Origin: Calothrix sp. NIES-4105
Lineage (GTDB): Bacteria; Cyanobacteriota; Cyanobacteriia; Cyanobacteriales; Nostocaceae
Direction: 5' to 3'
Length of the DNA: 64,000 bases
Assembly: GCF_002368415.1 (NCBI RefSeq)
Contig: NZ_AP018290.1
Location: 8,485,717 to 8,549,716 of the forward strand
Below are positions 40,879 to 50,509 of this stretch, piece by piece; the first letter of the stretch is position 1; each line of letters begins with the position of its first letter. Under the pieces are notes generated by a model that was given only the letters and a program-made list of their open reading frames with translations, was not told the origin of the DNA and searched no databases. A program made the translations under genes and the position numbers.

Positions 40879-43800
40879 TTATCGAGGCAACAAAATAGTA
40901 AACTTACTACCTTGGTTCGGCGCCGAAGTACAACTTAGTTTCCCCTGATGTTTGTCAACTATAATCTGATAACATATTGATAACCCTAAACCTGTACCTT
41001 TGCCAACTGGCTTGGTTGTAAAAAATGGGTCGAAGATTTTATTTAATATCTCTTGACTCATGCCAATACCATTATCAGCAATTTCAATTCCAATGTCATT
41101 ATCTTTGCTAAGATATGTTTTAATCCAGATGATGCTGTGAGAACATACCTCTAAAGCATCAATAGCATTAGTGAGTATATTCAAGATTACTTGATTTATT
41201 TCTCCAGCAAAACAGTTAACTAGTGGAATGTCACCATAGTCCTTGATAATTTGGATATTGGTTAATTTTTGCTGAAGTATCATCAGTGTACTCTCAATGC
41301 CCATGTGGATGTCAACTTCTTTAAGTGTTGCTTCATCGAGACGTGAGAAGTTGCGTAAAGACAATACAACATCTTTAATTCGTTTAGCACCATTATGCAT
41401 TGATTGGATGATTTGAGGTAAATCCTCTGAGATAAAGTCTAAATCTATTTCGTTAATTTTACTTATGATTTTAGAACTTGGATTTGGCAACTCATTTTGG
41501 TATAATCTAATTAAATCAAGCAAAAAATGGGTATATTCTTTTGTGTGCAGTAAGTTACCGAATATAAAACTGACTGGATTATTAATTTCGTGAGCAATAC
41601 CAGCTACTAATTGACCTAAACCTGACATTTTCTCACTTTGAATTAGCTGTAGCTGCGCGCGGTTGAGTTCTTCGAGTGCTGTTTCTAATTTTTGAGTACG
41701 TTCACTAACGCGCGCTTCTAGAGTAGCGTAAAATCGAGCGTTTTCTAACGAAATTGCCGCTTGTGATGCCAGTATTTGCAATATTTCTACTCTTTCACTT
41801 GTAAAGGCGCCTTTAACTAGATTATTCTCTAAATATAAAACTCCTAACAGTTTACCAGTATGAATAATAGGTACAGCTAGTACTGATAACGGTTTGGTAA
41901 TATTTATATATGGATCAGAATTAAATTCTAGTGTTTGTGATGCATCGTCTAATACTAAGTATGTTTGAGTGCGTTCGATATAGTTGATTAAGGAAACAGG
42001 TAATTGATAGCTTTCAGTAATAGGAATGCGTTGCCATACGGTATTATCATTACTATCACCAACAAGCGATGATTCGATGATTAGCTGATTATTTTGCTTA
42101 ATAATAAAATATACTTTTTCGGCGCCTGCATTTTCTCGAACTAAATGTAAAAGCTTACTGTTTAAACGACTAGGAATAAGTTCACGAGACAGTGCAAGGG
42201 AAGCTTTAACGACGGTTGCAATATCAAGCGAATAGTTTTTATTAGAAGTGTTAGTTTTATCATTTGAGTTGGTAATTAAATATGGATAATGTTTTTCTAA
42301 TTGTTTAGCTTTCACTTTTGCTCCCCATTTATCGTAACAGCGATGCGCTTTAGTAATGTAAATCTTTGAAAAATCTGAGTTGCCTTGATTTTCCCAAAAC
42401 AAACCTGCAAGTTCATTCGCTAAAGCTTCATTTTGAATAAATCCATTTTTTCGTGCTAACTCAATTGCTTGGTCATATAATTTAACTGCTTGCCAATTTT
42501 TTTCTGTTATGCGCGCGAGTTCAGCTTCAACAAGTAAATACTTGTGTAAAAAATTACTAGGACAACTTGAAGCCCAAATTTTAAACTGTTGTTGATTTTG
42601 ATTAATTTGCAATAAATATTTTTCCTGTATTACTACATCGCATTGTCCATATAATTTAGCCAAAACCAGTGAATAATAAAAGTAATACTCTGAAGAAATA
42701 GTAAAACCTAATATTGCAAGTAAATGTTTTTGAGCTTTATTTATATAATCTAAAGCTGCATCCTGATTATTTAGCAAGTACAATACTTGTATCTGACATA
42801 CATAATATGAACTTAACGTCCAAAAAGATTGCTTCTGTTGACATTGTACAACAAAATTTGATTTCGTAATTTTATAATTACATATTTCTAAATTGTTTAA
42901 ACCATCACTATTTACATTCGTTAAATCATTTACAGTAAATTTCAGACCAATAATGCTCTCAATAAGTAAAACGTGTTGAATTTTAGTTGCTGCTTGATAG
43001 CTAATTAATATTTCTTTGTTAATTGAGTCAAGCGATAGACCTTGAATAAACAAATTATAAATCATGGAAAATAGATTGCAACCAGCAAACATAAATTCTC
43101 CAGATTCTAATCCCGCTTGATAGCCTTTACGGCTAATTACAGCAGCATCTTTAATATGTTTAGACCAGCAATGTAACCATCCAGTTAATAATGCACTAGC
43201 TTTAGATTGTTGTGATTTTTCATTAAGTTTTTCGCTAAGTTCGTATGCTGATAAACCTAATTGATAACCACTTTCATAATCGCCTAATTTCGAGCCAACA
43301 ATTAAGCCGAAATTAGCGTAAGCTTTAACTGATTCTGAAACATTACCATACTTCAGCGATAAATTTACAGCTTTACTCACAATTAATGTATATAACGTAA
43401 AATTTGAAACAGTATAAACTAAGGGTTCAAGATTAATTAAAAGTTTAATAGCTGCTTCTATCTGCTTATTCTTAATTTTCGGTAAATTAACTATTGAATT
43501 AATACCAATATTATCTAAATTTTGTTTTGCAATCATTAATTCTTCATTAGCAATGTGTTCACAGTTACCTTCGGGTAGATAAATATCAAGTAAGTTTAAA
43601 CCATTTTTAGCAGCGTTTACTACATCCTCATATCTTCCTTGTCGCGTGTACTGAGATACTAGAAGTTTATACAAATCTGCTTTTTCTAAATTTAATGATA
43701 CTTTCTCAATTGCTGTATATGTCAAAACTTCTGCGAATTCAAAGTTGCCGTTCAGAAACTCAATTTCCGCGCGTTCTCGATATATATCTAAAGTTAAATT

Positions 43801-46146
43801 ATAATATTGGCGCCAACTATCTACAGATAGAAGTTCTACAGCTTGATGTAAATATTTAGCCGCAGCAGTCAAAGCAAGCGAAGCTTTAGCTTTACGTGCC
43901 GCAATTAGATTTAATTCTGCAATTTTTGCAAGTTCTTGCGCTTCGTGTTCATTCTCAAGCTGAGAAATTCCTAAATTAAGTTGGTTAACTATATCAAATA
44001 TATTTTCTTCTATCTGTTTTGGTTGTTGATGCAGTAATAACTTACCAATTCTGTAATGCGTTCTTTCATAAAGCGCGCGCTCAATAAGCGAGTATGCAGC
44101 TTGCTGTACACGGTCGTGCAAAAAACGATATTCATGTTCTGCTTGTACCGGAACGGGCATACTATTTTGAACAGGTAAGATTAACCCTTGTATTAAAGCG
44201 TAGCTCAAATGTTGTGTAACTTCAGTCGGCGGTGTTTGAGATACAATTGAAAGCGTTGTCAAACTAAAATGATGACCAATACAAGCTGCTAATTTTAATA
44301 ATTCTTGAGTAGGAGCAGGAAGCTTAATTAAATTACGCACCATTAGCTCAACTACACTCAAATCACTGATTCCTACTGTTTGAATTTGCTTTCTATTCCA
44401 CTTCCAGCATTGAAGTTGAAAATCGTATTTGATTAATCCTTCAGTATAAAGTGTTTTAATAATCTGAGTCAGGAAAAACGGATTACCAGCGGTTTTATTT
44501 AACAGCAGTGATGCCAGATGTACTAGTTCTGCATTTTCATCGGTATCAAGCGTGTCACACAGAAGTTGGATAGTTTGGTCTAAATTTAGGGGTTTTAGGG
44601 CAAGACGAACTATGTTTGTAACTTTTTCAATTTCTCTCACGCACTGCATCAAAGCATGTTCGCTCTCTACTTCGTTATCGCGGTAGGCGCCTATTAATAA
44701 CAAACATTGATTATCATTATCAGTAATTAGTTGCTGTATCAATAAGAGCGAAGCTGTATCTGCCCACTGTAAATCATCTAGAAAAATTACTAAAGGATGC
44801 TCTTTTTGAGCAAACACACTAATAAATGCGCGAAAAATTAAATGAAAACGGTTTTGAGTCTCATTTAGACTTAATTGAGGTACAGGTGGTTGTTTACCAA
44901 TGATTAATTCGAGTTCTGGAATCACTTCTACTATGACTTGTCCATTATCTCCTAGTGCTGTTTGCAATTTTTGGCGCCAGTCAAGTAACTTTCTCTCTTC
45001 TTCGACCAAAATAATCCGCATCAACGACTCAAAAGCCTGGAAAAAAGCAGCATAAGGGATGTTACGCTGATGGTCAAATTTACCTGCAATAAAATAACCC
45101 CGCTGACGGATAATTACTTGCTGAATCTCATTAACAAGTGCTGATTTACCAATACCGGAATAACCAGAAATTAGAACTAGCTCACTACTACTTCCATTAC
45201 TTACGGAAGCAAAAGCATCGAGTAAAGTTTCAACTTCCTTGTCTCTTCCATAAAGCTTGTCAGGTAACGACAACTGTCCAGCTTTGTCACGTTCTCCTGG
45301 TTGGAATGTAGGAATCACACCGTTTGCTTTGAGTTGCGTTAAACAAAACTCCAAGTCAGCTAAAAGTCCAACTGCGCTTTGATACCGATCTTCAGCGTTT
45401 TTCGCCATCAGCTTCATGACAATTGCCGCTAATGGTGGCGCCGTTGTTAATGGAGGAGGTTGTTTAGCAATGTGACCGTGAATCAATTCCAAAGCATCAT
45501 CACTTACAAACGGTAGTCTAAAAGCCAGCATTTCATACAAAGTCACACCCAAAGAGTAAAAATCACTGCGATAATCAACTGCACGGTTTATTCTCCCGGT
45601 TTGTTCGGGAGACATATACGCGAAGCTTCCTTCGAGTTGACAAGAGGATACATTTTTTTCCTTAAATGAAGCAATGCCAAAATCTGTAAGTTTAATTTCT
45701 CCAGTTTTTTGGTTAACTATAATATTGGATGGCTTAATATCTTTGTGGATAATGTCACAGGAGTGCAGCGACACCAACACACTAGCAAGCTGAACTGCAA
45801 TACTCAAACATGAAACAACATCTAGAGCTTGGGACGCAATTATTTTATCCAGCGATATTCCACCAAAGTCCTCCAACACTAAAAATGAGGCTTCTTCCTG
45901 CTTAACCAACCTATAAACTTTTACAACACCAGCTATCTCTGAATTTTTAGCTTTGGCTAGATTCTTAGCAATTCGATACTCGTGCTTCAAGCGTGCTACA
46001 GCATCGATAGGGCAATCAGGTTTTAGAACTTTGAGAATAACAGATTTTTTTTCTTCCAGCGAAAATGCTCGAATTACTAGCTTGCTGGCAGTTTCGCTAA
46101 TCACTTCATGCAATTCATAACCCGGTATCCTCGTAGCTCTTAGCAT
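40879..46146 (-). CDS. Giant Ser/Thr kinase - AAA ATPase - GAF - histidine kinase
   Basis: 1755 residues. Domain order: eukaryote-type protein kinase (~1-270; VILKVLK with Lys, IIHKDIKPSNIIV catalytic loop, LTDFGIASF); AAA/STAND-like ATPase (~300-620; Walker A SGYSGIGKSALVNE, LVIFLDDLQWAD Walker B); a long helical TPR-like region (~700-1290); GAF domain (~1335-1490; LSVLAVPIIHTGKLLGVLYLENN); coiled coil; HisKA (GLVAGIAHEINNP-like, with H-box His near ~1540) and HATPase (NILTNAIDALE, DNGIGM, GTGLGLSICYQII). The family is frequent in heterocystous cyanobacteria, and several members affect heterocyst, stress or nitrogen responses. The Asp of the usual HRD is kept while Arg is replaced by Lys. 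No membrane segment. The ligand is unknown. Confidence 0.93.
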   Translation of the reverse strand: MLRATRIPGYELHEVISETASKLVIRAFSLEEKKSVILKVLKPDCPIDAVARLKHEYRIAKNLAKAKNSEIAGVVKVYRLVKQEEASFLVLEDFGGISLDKIIASQALDVVSCLSIAVQLASVLVSLHSCDIIHKDIKPSNIIVNQKTGEIKLTDFGIASFKEKNVSSCQLEGSFAYMSPEQTGRINRAVDYRSDFYSLGVTLYEMLAFRLPFVSDDALELIHGHIAKQPPPLTTAPPLAAIVMKLMAKNAEDRYQSAVGLLADLEFCLTQLKANGVIPTFQPGERDKAGQLSLPDKLYGRDKEVETLLDAFASVSNGSSSELVLISGYSGIGKSALVNEIQQVIIRQRGYFIAGKFDHQRNIPYAAFFQAFESLMRIILVEEERKLLDWRQKLQTALGDNGQVIVEVIPELELIIGKQPPVPQLSLNETQNRFHLIFRAFISVFAQKEHPLVIFLDDLQWADTASLLLIQQLITDNDNQCLLLIGAYRDNEVESEHALMQCVREIEKVTNIVRLALKPLNLDQTIQLLCDTLDTDENAELVHLASLLLNKTAGNPFFLTQIIKTLYTEGLIKYDFQLQCWKWNRKQIQTVGISDLSVVELMVRNLIKLPAPTQELLKLAACIGHHFSLTTLSIVSQTPPTEVTQHLSYALIQGLILPVQNSMPVPVQAEHEYRFLHDRVQQAAYSLIERALYERTHYRIGKLLLHQQPKQIEENIFDIVNQLNLGISQLENEHEAQELAKIAELNLIAARKAKASLALTAAAKYLHQAVELLSVDSWRQYYNLTLDIYRERAEIEFLNGNFEFAEVLTYTAIEKVSLNLEKADLYKLLVSQYTRQGRYEDVVNAAKNGLNLLDIYLPEGNCEHIANEELMIAKQNLDNIGINSIVNLPKIKNKQIEAAIKLLINLEPLVYTVSNFTLYTLIVSKAVNLSLKYGNVSESVKAYANFGLIVGSKLGDYESGYQLGLSAYELSEKLNEKSQQSKASALLTGWLHCWSKHIKDAAVISRKGYQAGLESGEFMFAGCNLFSMIYNLFIQGLSLDSINKEILISYQAATKIQHVLLIESIIGLKFTVNDLTNVNSDGLNNLEICNYKITKSNFVVQCQQKQSFWTLSSYYVCQIQVLYLLNNQDAALDYINKAQKHLLAILGFTISSEYYFYYSLVLAKLYGQCDVVIQEKYLLQINQNQQQFKIWASSCPSNFLHKYLLVEAELARITEKNWQAVKLYDQAIELARKNGFIQNEALANELAGLFWENQGNSDFSKIYITKAHRCYDKWGAKVKAKQLEKHYPYLITNSNDKTNTSNKNYSLDIATVVKASLALSRELIPSRLNSKLLHLVRENAGAEKVYFIIKQNNQLIIESSLVGDSNDNTVWQRIPITESYQLPVSLINYIERTQTYLVLDDASQTLEFNSDPYINITKPLSVLAVPIIHTGKLLGVLYLENNLVKGAFTSERVEILQILASQAAISLENARFYATLEARVSERTQKLETALEELNRAQLQLIQSEKMSGLGQLVAGIAHEINNPVSFIFGNLLHTKEYTHFLLDLIRLYQNELPNPSSKIISKINEIDLDFISEDLPQIIQSMHNGAKRIKDVVLSLRNFSRLDEATLKEVDIHMGIESTLMILQQKLTNIQIIKDYGDIPLVNCFAGEINQVILNILTNAIDALEVCSHSIIWIKTYLSKDNDIGIEIADNGIGMSQEILNKIFDPFFTTKPVGKGTGLGLSICYQIIVDKHQGKLSCTSAPNQGSKFTILLPR

Positions 46147-46248
46147 AAACGCTCAAATCTAAATATAATGGCAATACCTCATTACATAGAATTGCTTATA
46201 ATATATACTTTTGCACTCAGTGATTTTGCTGAATGATTGTTAAAAAAA

Positions 46249-46268
46249 AACAGCCTGGAAAGGCTGTT
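46249..46268 (-). terminator. Minus-strand hairpin with U-run upstream of the giant kinase gene
   Basis: Perfect 7-bp arms AACAGCC / GGCTGTT with a 6-nt loop are followed, on the minus strand, by nine T. It lies ~100 bp before the kinase start and ~60 bp before metG, so it would stop minus-strand transcripts coming from antisense of metG, or act as a leader terminator for the kinase gene. Confidence 0.55.
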
Positions 46269-46325
46269 CCACAAGAGGTGTTATAATATAGGGAAATATA
46301 AAGATTTAAAATACTGGAGAGTAAC

Positions 46326-48023
46326 TTCAGCAACACTCAAGGCAATCAAGTCAAATATTTAATCACAAGCGCATTACCGTACATTAACGGGATTAAGCAT
46401 CTGGGAAACCTTGTTGGTTCAATGCTTCCAGCAGATGTGTACGCACGCTTCTTAAGGCAATGTGGTGAACAAGTTCTGTTTATTTGTGCTACCGATGAAC
46501 ACGGTACACCTGCTGAACTCGCTGCGCTAGAAGCTGGACTAGATACTGAGAGCTTCTGCCAAAATATGTATCAAATTCAATTAGATATCTATCGAAACTT
46601 CGGTTTATCTTTTGATTATTTTGGTCGCAATTATAGTCAATATAACCATGAATTAACCCAAAATTTCTACAAATTACTCGATAAAAACGGTTATATCGAA
46701 GAACGCGAAATCAATCTTGTCTATTCGCTCTCGGACGCGCGCTTTTTACCTGATAGATATGTTATCGGCACTTGTCCACATTGCGGTTATCAATCAGCAA
46801 GAGGTGACCAATGCGAAAACTGTACATCTGTACTTGACCCAACAGATTTAATCGAACTACGTTCAGCAATATCAGGAAGCACAAAATTAGAAGTTCGCAG
46901 AACCAAACACCTGTTTCTAAAACTTTCTGCACTTAGCGACGAAGTCAGAAATTGGGTAGAACAACATCCAAATTGGTCAAACCTCACCAAATCAATAGCA
47001 CTTAAGTGGTTAAACGAAGGACTTCAAGACAGATGTATTACTCGTGATTTAAATTGGGGAGTACCTGTTCCTCGTCCTGGTTTTGAAGATAAAGTATTTT
47101 ATGTTTGGTTTGACGCACCAATTGGATATATTGCTGCTACCCAAGCATGGGGTATTGAAAATTCTCAAGATTGGGAAACTTGGTGGCAAGATACTGAAAA
47201 TACCAAATACGTGCAATTCATGGCAAAAGATAACTTGCCGTTCCATACAATTATGTTTCCAGCCATGATTTTAGGAACGCGAGAAAATTTCAAACTCGCC
47301 GACGAAATCAAAGGATTTAACTGGCTGAACTATTATGGTGGCAAATTTTCTACTAGCTCCAAACGCGGTATATTCTTAGACCAGGCATTAGATATTTTGC
47401 CTGCGGACTATTGGCGATATAGTTTATTATCAATGATTCCCGAATCAGCCGATTCTACTTTTACCTGGGAGTTATTCCAAGTCAAGGTAAATAAAGAATT
47501 AGCAGATACCTTTGGTAATTTTGTCAACCGGATTTTAAAATTTGCCGCAACGCATTTTGATTCGACTGTTCCCGAAGGAGGAATTGCAGGAGAGCGAGAA
47601 CAAGAGTTAGAAAACACCTGCGCGCGATTAGTTAACAAATATTGCGATTGTTTAAGTAACTTAGAATTTCGTAAAGCACTAGATACACTTTACTCTTTAT
47701 GGATACTAGGCAATCAATATATAGATGACAAGGCGCCGTGGAAACTAATTAAAACTAACCGCGACGAAGCAGCACAAGTGATACGGACGTGCATCAATTT
47801 AATTAGAACTTATGCACTGGTACAGGTGCCTATCCTTCCATTTACATCAGCAAAATTATTTGATGCATTACATCTATCAGATGTAGATAGAATAACCAAG
47901 ATTAGCGAAAGCATTAATTTTGCAGCTTTGCAACCTGGTCATAAATTTGACTTAATTCCACCTTTGTTTAGAAAATTGGAGGATGAAGAAATTAAAGCTT
48001 TGTCAATAAAATTTGGTAGTTGA
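46326..48023 (+). CDS. metG: Methionyl-tRNA synthetase (start codon not canonical)
   Basis: Class I synthetase that charges tRNA-Met. The first plain ATG in frame is at 46422, but homology to the family clearly starts earlier: KYLITSALPYINGIKHLGNL holds the HIGH-type signature (KHLG) upstream of it. The frame is open back to 46302 without ATG, GTG or TTG. A Shine-Dalgarno-like GGAGAG (46316-46321) precedes TTC-AGC-AAC-ACT, so I place the start at 46326 (~565 residues). Zinc knuckle CPHCGY...CENC and FICATDEHGTPAE are present; the KMSKS loop reads KFSTSSKRG, a form known in some MetRS lineages. The anticodon-binding helical domain completes the C-terminus, with no C-terminal tRNA-binding domain. 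It may be a second, accessory MetRS, or a copy damaged at the start. Confidence 0.85.
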   Translation, partial: FSNTQGNQVKYLITSALPYINGIKHLGNLVGSMLPADVYARFLRQCGEQVLFICATDEHGTPAELAALEAGLDTESFCQNMYQIQLDIYRNFGLSFDYFGRNYSQYNHELTQNFYKLLDKNGYIEEREINLVYSLSDARFLPDRYVIGTCPHCGYQSARGDQCENCTSVLDPTDLIELRSAISGSTKLEVRRTKHLFLKLSALSDEVRNWVEQHPNWSNLTKSIALKWLNEGLQDRCITRDLNWGVPVPRPGFEDKVFYVWFDAPIGYIAATQAWGIENSQDWETWWQDTENTKYVQFMAKDNLPFHTIMFPAMILGTRENFKLADEIKGFNWLNYYGGKFSTSSKRGIFLDQALDILPADYWRYSLLSMIPESADSTFTWELFQVKVNKELADTFGNFVNRILKFAATHFDSTVPEGGIAGEREQELENTCARLVNKYCDCLSNLEFRKALDTLYSLWILGNQYIDDKAPWKLIKTNRDEAAQVIRTCINLIRTYALVQVPILPFTSAKLFDALHLSDVDRITKISESINFAALQPGHKFDLIPPLFRKLEDEEIKALSIKFGS

Positions 48024-48028
48024 TGTAT

Positions 48029-48045
48029 GGTGGGCAGTGCCCACC
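48029..48045. repeat. Palindrome GGTGGGCAGTGCCCACC between convergent genes
   Basis: Identical 17-mer to 19631-19647, placed between the stops of metG and yjbQ. It could act as a bidirectional terminator. Confidence 0.6.
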
Positions 48046-48048
48046 CTA

Positions 48049-48465
48049 CTATTCACCATAAATAGTTATCATTACTTGCCGTTGCCGGGTTTTAACGTCA
48101 CACTCCAGATGAAAAATTTGTTGCCAAGTTCCCAAAATCAACTTTCCATTTTGAATTGGAACAGTTAAAGATGGTCCAAGCCAAGTTGCTTGAAGGTGCG
48201 AATGACCATTGCCATCGTGCCAAGTTTGCTCGTGTTTATAGTCTTGACTAGGAGGAATTAATTTATTGAGAATAGCTGGTAAGTCTTGTTTTAAACCTGG
48301 CTCAAATTCAATGGCGCCAATGACTCCAGTGCTACCAACGTTAAATACATTGACCATGCCAAATTTTACACCAGATTTTTTGACTATTTGATTTACTTGC
48401 TCGGTAAGGTCATGCATATCGCCATGACCTCTTGTTGATACAATTATTTGCTCTTGATGAATCAT
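48049..48465 (-). CDS. YjbQ/UPF0047 family protein
   Basis: 138 residues from the ATG at 48465 (MIHQEQIIVSTRG), the family's usual length. A longer frame would start inside the neighbouring insertion sequence end. Family hallmarks: NVFNVGSTGVIGAIEFEPG, WHDGNGHSHLQAT with clustered His, and LGTWQQIFHLECD. The fold is a small beta-rich homotrimer; members have been reported to have weak thiamine-phosphate-synthase activity, but the physiological role is unsettled. Its upstream region was probably altered when the IS605 element inserted ~15 bp before the ATG. Confidence 0.9.
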   Translation of the reverse strand: MIHQEQIIVSTRGHGDMHDLTEQVNQIVKKSGVKFGMVNVFNVGSTGVIGAIEFEPGLKQDLPAILNKLIPPSQDYKHEQTWHDGNGHSHLQATWLGPSLTVPIQNGKLILGTWQQIFHLECDVKTRQRQVMITIYGE

Positions 48466-48484
48466 AATAGTATTTTTAATTGTG

Positions 48485-48620
48485 ACATCTCCTACACCAA
48501 CCGCAAGCGGTATGGTGTAGGCTTCATTGAGTCCTTTTAAGGATATCAATGATTTCCTTCGTGGTACTTTCTGACATAATGCCAGTAATAATTAACTTCC
48601 CACTACGGCGTTTTATTCTG
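48485..48620 (-). ncRNA. Candidate omega-RNA (reRNA) at the TnpB 3' end
   Basis: In IS605 elements the TnpB guide RNA spans the 3' end of tnpB and the right-end hairpin, with the guide taken from flanking DNA. Here the last ~100 bp of tnpB plus the hairpin at 48492-48520 (arms CTACACCA...TGGTGTAG with inner CCGC/GCGG) are in the right place. Boundaries are inferred; no promoter was identified. Confidence 0.4.
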
Positions 48621-49897
48621 GGGAAAATGCCCAACCCCAGTCGCTTCAAATTAATAGAGGCATTAATATCTCTATCAACTTTCAACATTTCTTTTTCATC
48701 CCAATATTCTCGTATATCAGTATCCGTAAACACTATCTCGTTTCGGTAGCTGAGAACTTGGGAAGTATATGCAGGATTTTGGGGTATCACAACGGCTCCA
48801 GCTTTTTCGGCTATGTACGCCAATATCCCAAAAAATTGCCCAAAAGCAGCGTCCATCCAAGACTTGTTCAATCCCGACTTTGCAGATTGACCATTTGGTA
48901 AATATTTACCATCTTCGTCCTGTTTGGGCGCATTTCTTTTGCTCAAACCTTGTAAATTCAGTTTTTCGGGAAAGAAAACTTTCTTGCCAGTCCTTACAAG
49001 TTTATGAGCAGTTTTATATTGAAAATCTTTACGGCTCCTAGCTATTTTTTGATGCTGCCGCGCTTCACGTTTTGCGAGATTGCGTCTACGTTTACTACCA
49101 CGTTGACGTTTTTGTTTTTTCTTAGATATTTTAGCAAGCTTATCTTGATTTTTACGTAAAGGCTTAAGTGAAGGAAATAAATTTCCTTCACTGGTTGCAA
49201 GGTAATCATCACCTTGTAGAACAGCATCCAAACCCATTGAATTTTCCCAAGTTGGGGTAATTACATCTGGATTGAATTCTGGTACAGAAGTGTCTTCCAT
49301 AGTTAGTTGCATATACCAACCATCTGCTTTTTTAGTTACGCTAACAAGATTAAGCTTAAACCCATCGGGCAGTGGTCGATGCATTCTAACTTTTACAACA
49401 CCAAGTTTAGGCAGTCTTAAATAAAACCATTCAGATCGAATCAGTTTTATCCAATCATCCGAGGCAGTTGCAAATGTCATTGTTCGGAAGCTCGCTTGTG
49501 TTTTCATGCGAGGTTTTCCCGAACGTTTGCCATTACAATCACCTATTACAAAGCGCACAAAAGCTTCATCAACACGTTTACAAATATCCTGAAGGACAGT
49601 TGAATCTACCTGCTTAAAATCAAGCAATTCTCCACTATGCATTACCCGAACCAAGTCTTGCTTAATACCAGGTAATTGTAGTTTTTGACTGTAATAGTTT
49701 GGGCGATTCCCAAATAGTGTTGGAAATATTTCTTTCCATTGAGGGAATGCTTGCAACTGTAAATGATTATTCTGCCACCAAATAAAGCGTTCACCCAACT
49801 GACGATTGTACCAGTAACGGCAAATACGCAACCAATCATTTAACTCTAATTTTTGGTTGGTGTCTGGATAAAATTTATACTGATACGTAGTCTTCAT
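48524..49897 (-). CDS. tnpB: TnpB-type RNA-guided nuclease (IS605 OrfB)
   Basis: 457 residues. The N-terminus is typical (TYQYKFYPDTNQKLELNDWL, CRYWYNRQL), as are PRMKTQASFRTM and WYMQLTMED. RuvC motifs: Asp224 in MGLDAVLQGD, Glu311 in VFFPEKLNLQGL and Asp410 in KVDRDINASINL, so the catalytic triad seems complete. The zinc ribbon that normally sits between motifs II and III (two CxxC pairs) is missing: the segment TSQVLSYRNEIVFTDTDIRE has no Cys. A basic KKKQKRQRGSKRRRNL stretch lies at 259-274. Known TnpBs cut DNA at guide-matching sites next to a TAM and help retain the element. Confidence 0.9.
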   Translation of the reverse strand: MKTTYQYKFYPDTNQKLELNDWLRICRYWYNRQLGERFIWWQNNHLQLQAFPQWKEIFPTLFGNRPNYYSQKLQLPGIKQDLVRVMHSGELLDFKQVDSTVLQDICKRVDEAFVRFVIGDCNGKRSGKPRMKTQASFRTMTFATASDDWIKLIRSEWFYLRLPKLGVVKVRMHRPLPDGFKLNLVSVTKKADGWYMQLTMEDTSVPEFNPDVITPTWENSMGLDAVLQGDDYLATSEGNLFPSLKPLRKNQDKLAKISKKKQKRQRGSKRRRNLAKREARQHQKIARSRKDFQYKTAHKLVRTGKKVFFPEKLNLQGLSKRNAPKQDEDGKYLPNGQSAKSGLNKSWMDAAFGQFFGILAYIAEKAGAVVIPQNPAYTSQVLSYRNEIVFTDTDIREYWDEKEMLKVDRDINASINLKRLGLGIFPRIKRRSGKLIITGIMSESTTKEIIDILKRTQ

Positions 49898-49965
49898 AAA
49901 CGCTTCGACCCTGCGTGATTGACTTGGTGTTTGAATGTAGTTATAGTAGCAAGGTAGTTAGTTTG

Positions 49966-50386
49966 ATGTCAAGCATGAAAGAAGAATTTATTTCCCGTGC
50001 CAGAGGCGTGTCAGACCTCAAGGCGCATTTAGTGTTGACGACAAAATACCGTAGAAAGGTATTTACGGGGGAAATGATAAATCGGTTAAATGAGATATTA
50101 AAAGAACTATTAAAAAAATGGGATTGTGAAGTAGTCGATTTTAATGGCGAATCCGACCATGTACACTTACTTTTTCGTTACACACCACAAACCGAATTAC
50201 CCAAATTTATTAATAACGTTAAGACTGTCACAAGTCGCTATTTACGCAAAGAATATTCAGATAGAGTTAATCAATTTTACAAAAAAGATGTTATGCAGGA
50301 ATGGCTCGTATTTTATTGCATCTTGTGGAGGAGTAACAGTTGAAACACTTAAAAAGTATGTCGAATCCCAAAACAAACCTGAATAA
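49966..50386 (+). pseudogene. tnpA: IS200-type Y1 transposase TnpA, frameshifted
   Basis: The gene starts at ATG 49966 or 49975 (MKEEFISRARGVSDLKAH). The first frame carries the HUH motif (GESDHVHLLF) and runs to FYKKDVMQEW, then reads out of frame to a stop at 50343. The correct continuation, NGSYFIASCGGVTVETLKKYVESQ with the nucleophilic Tyr, lies one base further on and ends at 50386. One extra base (or two lost) around 50290-50300 separates the metal-binding motif from the catalytic Tyr, so the transposase is inactive unless a ribosomal frameshift restores it. Confidence 0.88.
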
Positions 50387-50476
50387 ATTGTCACGCATCG
50401 CAACTGCTCCCAAAACTTGTCCCTAATAAATCAGGAATTCTGTTTTGGGAGCGTTACGTTTTTGACTGCCTTATAT

Positions 50477-50509
50477 CCCGACACCAACCACTCCGTGGTA
50501 TGGTGCGGG
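50477..50509. repeat. IS605 left-end hairpin
   Basis: Arms CCCG-ACACCAACCAC and GTGGTATGGTG-CGGG pair with one mismatch or bulge. The core equals that of the hairpin at the other element end. TnpA-type enzymes recognise such structures in single-stranded DNA. Confidence 0.75.

Noticed and set aside
46422-48023. metG starting at the first ATG, 46422
   Set aside because: It would remove the conserved N-terminus with the HIGH-type signature, which is encoded in frame just upstream.
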